Assembly: GCA_003255065.1 (NCBI GenBank)
Contig: QAOA01005941.1
Location: forward strand, 533,710-597,709
Length of the DNA: 64,000 bases
Source: Cercis canadensis
Taxonomy: Eukaryota; Streptophyta; Magnoliopsida; Fabales; Fabaceae
Direction of reading: 5' to 3'
Below the pieces are notes generated by a model, which saw only the letters and a program-made list of their open reading frames with translations, did no database searches and was not told where the DNA came from. Both the position numbers and the translations under genes were made by a program. Within the stretch, counting starts at the first letter, position 1, and each line of letters begins with the position of its first letter. Below are positions 56,101 to 64,000 of this stretch, in pieces.

Positions 56101-59100
56101 CAGAGAATTTCATCTTCAATATCAATAGTCTTGAGAATTTGGGAAAACTCTAAACTGTCTTCTGCTTAGCTTGGATAAAGAGAGAATTCTCCCACAATCA
56201 GTACTGGACTAAAATAAAAGTTCACAGTTCTGGTCAAAATGGTAGCGTTTAAGGCAATTGTACACATTGTAAAGCAGTTAATGGCGGTAGAGAATAAGAT
56301 AAAGGAGGTCAAGATAGTGGGAGGGATAATATCAATTAATCAGTGTATCCATTACGGAGGTGACATTCAGCACTTGTTATAATACAGATGGAATTTCATT
56401 TTAGTATTAGACAGAGAAGGTATAGATTCATAACCTAGATCAAATGGAACTTGTGTAGTGCATCTTCAAGTACAAATCCCACTGACAAGTATACAATTAT
56501 GTTTCAAAACTTCAAATATGCTACAAGAATTTTGTTTTGCCAAATTGTCATCTCATTGTAGGCAGTAGTCACATCATCAGATAGAACTCAGCATTAACCA
56601 TATCACTTACATGTGAAAGTATAGGCTCGGCACAAGGTTTTTTTTGTTTGGCCATGGCTCAGCACAAGGTTTAGAACTAGTATATTTATAACCATTTGAT
56701 ATAAACCTAAAATTAAACTATCAGAAAAGGTTGTTTACAGAAACTTTGAAAACATGTTTTCATTGCTGTTTTCTACATTCCACAAAAGGAAAATAGCTTG
56801 AACTGTGCAATAAAAAATAAAAGAAAACCTAGCTTTGTTAAAATTTGTCATTGATGTTCTGATTGGACCCCACTTCCCCAAAGAAAATTATAGGCACGTC
56901 AACTAACAAGTGGGAACAAATAAAGAGATAATAGTTTACCATTTGCTTCTGGTACATTTCTAAGTGCAGTTGCTATAACTTTGATGATAATGTCGTTCAC
57001 CGAAACTTTAACACCATACTGCTCTGCAATCAAGGGGCAAAATAAAGATGTACCAGATTGCATATATCCCATGAACAGGAATGAGACAGTTTAATTGTGC
57101 ATACCTTTAAGATCCTTTCTAAGGGAAAGAAGAGGATCCAGTATAACATCTGATACACAACATTAAACAATTATATAGATTAGTCAGCTGGTGCAAATAT
57201 AGATTAGTTAGCACTAATATATAAAGCATGAGAGAATTAAAACCTGATGACAAATATAAATGTGGTGTATTTTGTTTTGATTCCAATAACCTCTTGGCAA
57301 TCACCTGCAAAACAGTCAGGAAATTTACAGATGAGTCATCATATATCAAGAGGGGTGGGTAGCAGCAAAGAAATAGAATCAACCGCATTATTGACTATCA
57401 ATTGTTCCCAATTTATCACATGGTTGAGAGATGTTTTCTTCATAATAGATTATTCTACTACACAATAAGAAACATGGAAATGTCGATGATAATAAACTGA
57501 AATTTACTATATAGAGTTCTATTCCCACCCCCTCCCCCTCTTCTTTTAATGAACAGTATTAAATGACCTCATGAATCCAATTTTGACAGCATTGACACCT
57601 CCAAATTCATCAAGTGCAGTAGAATGAATACAAAAAAAATTAAGAGTATATGCTCTTTGCTTAGTATAAGCCATAATTATCAGAACAGAACCAGATACCA
57701 ATATGAACACAGGCCAGGTTATCAGTTCACATCAACGAACATATACCAGCATAACTGCTGTTTCCATATAATTATTTACTGGAGTTCCCCACACTAAATG
57801 TGTGTGAATAATTTTTTAATTTTTATCTTAAAAAATGTGGAATGTTAGTTACTAAGAAGAAAGTGGAGTGAAGAATGAGGAAAGTNAATGTGGAATGCTA
57901 GTTACTAAGAAGAAAGTGGAGTGAAGAATGAGGAAAGTTGAGTGAGAAAATGAAGTTTTATTATTTAAAAGTTTAACTTAATTTTTTAATTACTTTTATG
58001 ACATTGCCATTTTTATTGATTTATTCAACAACTCTTTAATATGATATGGATTTATTTGGAACTTCTGTGACAAAATATGAAGGTGGAAAACTATCCAGCT
58101 GTTTCTTTATTAAATAGTATAGAATAAATTATACTATAATAGTAATTATAATTATAAACAAGAAAAAATAAGAAATAAAAACGTTAATCATCCACGTAAA
58201 AATACAACTTCCCGCCAGCACAAGCAGAACAGCTGGGTGCTCAGTGAAATGCAAGTGAGAAAATGACAACATCCTCAGATCCTCTACATCCATCATATTG
58301 GCCTTGATAGAAATTGCCCTTTATTTTATCTTCTAATTAATTTTTTTGGTATACTAGATCACAATGAAATAAGATTTACTTCTTGTCAACAAAGTTGCAT
58401 TGACTTAACGGCATTATCTTCTAATTAAATTATATGGTATATTAGATGGCAATGAAATTAAAATGAGATTACTCCTTGCTAAATCAGTTGCATTGGCTTG
58501 AAATTACTGTCTTTATGAGTGAAATTCTTACTGAATCAATAATACCATTCATGATTTTTTTTTTTTTTAAGTTTTAGGGCCATGGAGCATATGTATAATC
58601 ATCTTGCTAAATCCTTTCCAGTATCAGCCATCCATCCAACATCCTAATTTACGTTATTTCTTGACAGTGAAGCACTTCCAGAAATTATGCAAACACTGAA
58701 TCAGGTAGAAAAACCTTTCATCAAAATAAAAAAAATAAAAATAAATAAATAAATAAATAAATANTTTTCTTTACAGATAAGTCTTTTAAACATTTTATCC
58801 CTACTGGGTTGTCTACCTGATATAAAAGAGGAATGAAGTAACCATAGACCCAGCAAGAATTGAAAATGAACCTTGATCATGCTTAACTGAAAATTTAAAA
58901 GACCTACCTTGCGAATTTGACTATTTGGAAAATCTTCAAAAGCGTCCGACTGCTTTGAATCAGACCTTGACTCTTGTGATGCAGCAACTTGTTGATGACT
59001 TTGATATGATGGTGATGGCTTTCCTTTAGATGAAGCAGGTTTTGCAGATGTTTTCCCTGACTTAATTGCCGCAAGGACATCCCCTTTCAGCAGGGTGCCA

Positions 59101-62100
59101 TAAGGACCAGATGCCTTCAATGTCGATACATCCAATCCATATTCTACAATTAGCAGCTTTGCAGCTGGACCAATCCTATTTACTTTGGTTTTCTGTGCAG
59201 TAACCTCACTTTTAGCAACATGGTGGGCGGTCTTCTCCTGTGGGCTTCCTGAACCGCTGATAACAGAATTCTTTACAGCTTCAATATCAGAAGCATCTTC
59301 AACCTTGTTAGATAGAAAGCAGCATAAGTATTTCAACATACTCCAGTGCTTTAAACATTTTGGTAAACCAATCAAATAAATAGCTATTATTTAGTGCAAG
59401 TTTTAATCTTCGACCCTAACATATTCCACATTGCCTTAATATCATGGTTCAGCTACAAAATTGCTCTTCATGGACAGCTGGAATAAAAATTACACAGTAA
59501 TAAAAGCATTATTGCACTTACTGTTATTGCAATGGGTTGTCCCACTGCCACATCCTTTGAACCATCTTTTGCCACTATCTTAGCCAGGTACCTAGAACCC
59601 ACATTCCACTAAAAATTTAAGTTTATATGTCAAAAGTAGCCAAATAGAATCAAGGCTTTATCTGAACAATTGGGTCGGCAATTCAAGACTCTAAATGAAC
59701 ACCAAACAAACTATATAAAAAGTACGACATTACAATGTACTTTGTTTGGAAGGAAGAAATAACTGTTTATCTTTTTTGAAGTTTTGAAGCTGGTATTTTG
59801 TTTAGCATGATAAGGAAGGGTTGTCTTAAGCTTGAGAAACCCCGCTGGATTTACTGATTGGGGCAATTCAAGTTGACTTGTTTGCAGAGGAGATATGGTT
59901 GCTCGCTCTTAAGTTTTGTCTTAAGGGTTTGGAGGTATACAGTTTTGTTGTTTCATGTTCTTGTTCTGTTTTTTCCCTGTCTTTGTTCTTTTCCTTTCAG
60001 AGGATACCTTGCCTATCTCTCGTACCTTTTCCCTTATTCTTTAATAATATTTCTTTTTCTATCCCAAAAGAAAAAAAACAAAGAGATTACAATGTACTAC
60101 ATATGTCAGGGATGGAAGAGATTGTCTTTGAAGACACCATTACCGGGTTTTACTTTTTTGGAACTTTAATTTACTGCTTGACAGAAATCAGTTAGTATTA
60201 ACAACGACATATTAATAACTATGATAAAAAAAAATTACAGAGCCAAGTGTTCACTGCATTTAAGTAATGCAACATACTGGTCAATAGAACCTTCCTCTAA
60301 CAAAATTCAGCATGTTGCAACATTCAAAATATAAGAAGATTGCCACATCTGACACCAAAAAAGCTACATTTATGTTGAATAATCTTTAAGGTAGGGAAAG
60401 ACTATTTACCCCTCTTCCAAAGTTTCAAATTCAAGGGTAGCTTTGTCTGTCTCTATCTCACACAATATGTCACCCACTTCTATCTGTTAAATCAATTAGA
60501 TGTTAACGAGAATACATGTGTCCTTCACAATTTAAAATACCAAAAAATCAGATGAACAAGAGAAATGTTTAAACATAAACTAACCTTGTCTCCTTCTTTC
60601 TTTCTCCATTTAACAATATTTCCTTGGTTCTGTAAAGAAAATACACAAAAATTAAAATCTCANTCACCCACTTCTATCTGTTAAATCAATTAGATGTTAA
60701 CGAGAATACATGTGTCCTTCACAATTTAAAATACCAAAAAATCAGATGAACAAGAGAAATGTTTAAACATAAACTAACCTTGTCTCCTTCTTTCTTTCTC
60801 CATTTAACAATATTTCCTTGGTTCTGTAAAGAACATACACAAAAATTAAAATCTCAGGAAGTAAAGAAAATTCAGGTTCATGGTAGAAACCGAAAAAGAA
60901 AAAAAAAATAGCATCAAAATGTTCTCACCATTGTTGGGGACAAAGCTGGCATTTCGAGTAGGACATGAGGTGGAAGCTCTGATGTGTTAATATTAGCAGT
61001 TGATTCTGATTTCCTATCCTCATTTGTGACATCCTCATTTGTTGGTTTTTTCTCCTTAACCCCAGCTTCACTTGCCAAAGAAGTAGGAACATTTTGGATA
61101 TCATTCGGATCCTCAACCTTGTTAAGGCCCAAAGTTAGCAGTTTAGCAATGACACTAATCAAATATTTAAAATAAAGCAATTCAAAGTTTAAAATAAGAG
61201 AAGCTAACAGGTACACCATGATAGAAAATTGTGTTATTATTTACCAAAATTAAAATTTCAAAATTATAGAATTTTCCAATGGACCATAAGACTTGGATGA
61301 GCTAAAAATTTATATTTCCTCTGTCCCATTTGTAATTAACAGTCAGAAAAAGCAAAAGCCTCCACTATTTTGGCTGTTATCATATGAATTTTAATTTTGT
61401 CCACAATACAGACATAAGTTTTATTTGAATGATGCATACAAGGAATTAAAGCAAATTTAAACTCAAAAAGCACAACAAAGGGGAACTTGAGAAGTGGTTA
61501 TTTTGCACCTAAAAAACCCTAATAGACTAAAACTGGGCCAAACAAAGAACAAAATTATGTTTGTTTTACTAAGAGAACAAAAGAAGAACTTCACTGAGAA
61601 GAAAAGATCTTCATTTACAAACTGCAATGCTGTTTAAATTTTACTTTGCATCAGTCCCCACAAAAATCAATGCAGCAATCTAAACTTTGATGATGGCTTA
61701 CTGTTATGGCAATCGGCTGTCCCACAGGCACGTCCTTTGAACCTTCAGGTACCAATATCTTTGCCAGAAATCTGCAGAACTCGTACAATTACCATGACAA
61801 ACATATTTTATTAAGCACAAAAATTTGTTCAAATCATTTGGTTCTCTTCTCTAGGGTCAAAATCAGTCAAGCATCATGAGGTTTTTTAATCCCAAAACAA
61901 AATAAAAAATCATGAGCTTGAAAGTTGAATTGTAACTGAATTGAGCTTAAGACAACATTCAAGCTCAAATTGGAGTTTGGTGTAATTCAAATTTGAATGA
62001 AGCACTAATGTTAATAACTATTTGACTATTATTCAAGTTCAAAGATAAGTCAAAAGATATTTAATTTACAACCTCACAAATAGGGCTTGATTTTAAATTA

Positions 62101-63097
62101 ATAATTAATTATACTTGCCTACAACATATTTATTATTGATATACTCATACCATATAGTTAATTTATAATTTGCATATATACTTTTGGATATTACATATTG
62201 TGAACACACACTCCATAATTTCACCTTCTGGTGACATACAAAAGCTGTGGAAACAATAATGAATTATCAAACTTTTTGTGTGTGTTTTTTAAACATTAAA
62301 TAAGCATCTTTACTAGCTTACAATTTAATGATTCTCTATCTCAAATCTTAATACAAGACACATAAATTGATTCAAATTTGAATTCCAGCTAATAAATAGT
62401 GTGTGTCAAACTTTCAGCCCAAGCACAAACTCAGGCTTTGGAAAATTTACTCAAATCAAGTTCAAATATCAAGTTAGATTCAATTTAATCTAATTATTAC
62501 ACCAGTTTAAAATCCTACTAGAGTCTTGAAACATCATTTCGTGAAGACCTTTCATTTAGAGCACCTTTCATTTAGAGTATACATATACTAGTTTTCTAGA
62601 AGAAAAGAAATTCTAATGTTTACAGTTAAAATTAGAAATCATCCAAAAGGATCAAAATTTAAGAGGAAAATAGTGGAAAGAGAAAAGAGCATTACCCCTC
62701 TTCAAGACTTTCAAATTCAAGAGTAGCTTTGTCAGTCTCGATTTCACATATTACATCGCCCACTTCTATCTGTTAGAATAATCAGTAGCCAGGACAACAT
62801 AATTAATTGATGAAATAGAAGTCAATCTCCCATCCAAAAGCATTAAAGCAAACAAAATGTAACTTACAACCATCAAGAAGTAAAAATATTCTTTCATAAC
62901 TGACCTTATCTCCTTCTTTCTTCCTCCATTTTGCAATGTTACCTTGGTTCTAAAACCACAATAAAAGGTCAACCAACACTTCATGAAAGCAACAAAAGGA
63001 ACAAACAGAAAACAATTAAGAGAAAGAACTTTTTGCTCCCACAATCTCACCATTGTAGGGGATAAAGCTGGCATCTGAAGGAGCACATGTGAAGAAT
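53198..63097 (-). CDS. Mitochondrial pyruvate dehydrogenase E2 (dihydrolipoyl acetyltransferase) with two lipoyl domains, 5' end outside window
   Basis: E2 moves acetyl from E1 to CoA in the mitochondrial pyruvate dehydrogenase complex. Exons 5' to 3': 63051-63097, 62905-62949, 62696-62769, 61702-61771, 60929-61117, 60779-60823, 60410-60483, 59522-59591, 58908-59303, 57244-57304, 57105-57149, 56940-57023, 54790-54866, 54660-54722, 54424-54494, 54239-54299, 53891-53951, 53730-53810, 53198-53256; phases agree, about 556 residues. Domains: lipoyl 1 and lipoyl 2 (each QMPALSPTM or EMPALSPTM, and [10 protein letters not shown] with the lipoylated Lys), the E1/E3-binding domain ([19 protein letters not shown]), and the catalytic domain ending ADHRVFDG with active-site His and Asp. 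This matches the two-lipoyl plant type (At3g52200). The transit-peptide exon lies beyond 63097 and was not found before 64000. A second copy of the 45-nt exon at 60585-60629 comes from the N join at 60663. Confidence 0.93.
57834..57938. repeat. 52-bp duplication around the N at 57886
   Basis: AATGTGGAATGYTAGTTACT and the following 32 bp flank the N on both sides with one difference. Intronic in the E2 gene; coding sequence unaffected. Confidence 0.9.
58739..58763. repeat. (AAAT)n microsatellite ending at an N
   Basis: Tandem AAAT units directly before the N at 58764, inside an E2 intron. The gap probably marks an unresolved repeat length. Confidence 0.85.
59742..60085 (+). mobile_element. 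Retroposed insertion of 344 bp with A-rich tail in an E2 intron
   Basis: Flanked by a perfect 13-bp duplication, ATTACAATGTACT, at 59729-59741 and 60086-60098. It ends in an A-rich tail (AAAAGAAAAAAAACAAAG). Length and variable-length target duplication indicate target-primed reverse transcription. The body has no recognisable reverse transcriptase and no clear Pol III boxes; a strongly 5'-truncated LINE is most likely, with a SINE or retroposed mRNA fragment as alternatives. It is antisense to E2. Confidence 0.85.
60470..60856. repeat. 193-bp duplication around the N at 60663, doubling an in-frame lipoyl-domain exon
   Basis: 60470-60662 and 60664-60856 are direct copies separated by one N. 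Each contains the complete 45-nt exon encoding [15 protein letters not shown] with splice sites (60585-60629 and 60779-60823). They appear nearly identical. Confidence 0.95.
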
Positions 63098-63540
63098 CTA
63101 CAAAACAATGAGCTACGTGATCAATGTCAGAACATAAACAGATGCACATGACTTACTATTTGCAGATTATGCCCTTTAATCACCAAATTCCATCAACATA
63201 TCAACAAAAAATCTAATAAAACCAAATGCTTATACACATTTTCAGTCTAGACAATGAAACGGGGCAAGATGTTTACAAAATATAAACTAAAAAGTTGAGA
63301 AACAGCAGAGGAAAATAACACAAGTGACAATCAAAGACTCAAAGCCACACCAACTATAATGTTGTTAAAGCTTCAATAATTTGACTGATCCTATGTTAAG
63401 AGAGGACAAGAAAAAAGGCATCAAAACAACATTTTTAAATATTGCAGTCTGCAGCTTCCCTGATAATTTAAAATTCAAGTATCATCATTTCAAGCTATCA
63501 AAGATTGATGAATGACAAACCTACTTTAATATTTAATGTT

Positions 63541-64000
63541 AGGGTAAAATGTACAAAACCCCTTTCAACTTTAGCCTATGTGCGAAAAACCCCTGGGGGT
63601 TAAAAAAAAGTGCATAAAACCCCCTGAACTTTACAATATGTGCAAAAAAAACCCTTTTGTTTATTTGATTGTTTGTAAATGAACAGAAATGTCATGTGCC
63701 GATCATGTGACTTCATTAACCTCTAATGTAAGCACTTTAATCCTGAATTTAGAAAGACTAATGACGAATTAGGGGCAATTATGATTTTTTGTTTAGGATT
63801 AAAGTGCCCTTAATTCATCACAATGCATCCCTAATTTGGGATTAAAGCACTGAAATTAGAGGTTAATGAAGTCACACGACATTTCCATCCATTGACTAAT
63901 GGTCAAATGGACATAAGGGTTTTTTCACACAAATTTGTAAAGTTTAGGGGGTTGTATGCATGTTTTTGAACCCTTGGGAGTTTTTCGCACACAGGCCAAA
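63541..64000. mobile_element. Large MITE-like foldback, cut by the right window edge
   Basis: The left arm begins near 63541 (GGGTAAAATGTACAAAACCC, then TATGTGCGAAAAACCCC). The right arm (GTTTTTGAACCCTTGGGAGT, then CGCACACAGGCC) is its imperfect complement and runs off the window about 28 bp before the expected end. A second inner palindrome centres near 63790 (GACTTCATTAACCTCTAATG against its complement around 63860). No coding capacity; the target duplication is not visible. If the E2 transit-peptide exon lies further right, this is an intron insertion. Confidence 0.75.

Overview
This is eudicot plant nuclear DNA. It is AT-rich, its genes carry many GT-AG introns, and the intergenic space is full of LTR, LINE, hAT-like and MITE remains. 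Four real protein-coding genes could be rebuilt exon by exon, with every junction checked for splice sites and reading phase. There is also one tRNA gene and two broken gene copies. I cannot name the species.

Layout. 1-5.4 kb: the probable first exon of a gene running off the left edge, AT-rich repeats, and a broken MFAP1 (spliceosomal protein) copy on the minus strand. 6.3-15.5 kb: a hAT-like element with an 8-bp target duplication, then nested LTR-retrotransposon debris that includes a large inverted repeat around three 252-bp repeats; a 3.1-kb block of this debris occurs twice, joined by a single N. 19.0-31.3 kb (+): a 16-exon cytosolic pyruvate kinase gene (527 aa) with an antisense LINE in one intron. 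32.6 kb: tRNA-Arg(UCU). 33.1-38.0 kb (-): an 11-exon mRNA cap guanine-N7 methyltransferase 2-type gene (353 aa). 38.2-46 kb: MITEs, a broken tau-class glutathione S-transferase copy, two long imperfect foldbacks that look like MIRNA or young inverted-duplication loci, and a 0.55-kb tandem duplication. 46.8-51.7 kb (+): a 4-exon DUF455 ferritin-like gene (304 aa) whose large intron holds a LINE with a 289-bp miniature LTR retrotransposon nested in it. 53.2 to beyond 63.1 kb (-): most of a mitochondrial pyruvate dehydrogenase E2 gene with two lipoyl domains; its 5' end lies beyond the window.

Function. Pyruvate kinase makes cytosolic pyruvate and PDC-E2 is the acetyl-transferring core of the mitochondrial complex that consumes it, so two steps of one flux lie about 22 kb apart. 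I see no sign of co-regulation, and the arrangement is probably conserved neighbourhood: the cap methyltransferase and this E2 type are immediate neighbours on Arabidopsis chromosome 3 (At3g52210, At3g52200).

Assembly warning. Most of the single-N positions sit between two nearly identical direct copies. This is what unmerged overlapping contig ends or haplotypes look like. Two of these joins duplicate a coding exon (in the methyltransferase and E2 genes) and would corrupt automatic gene models.
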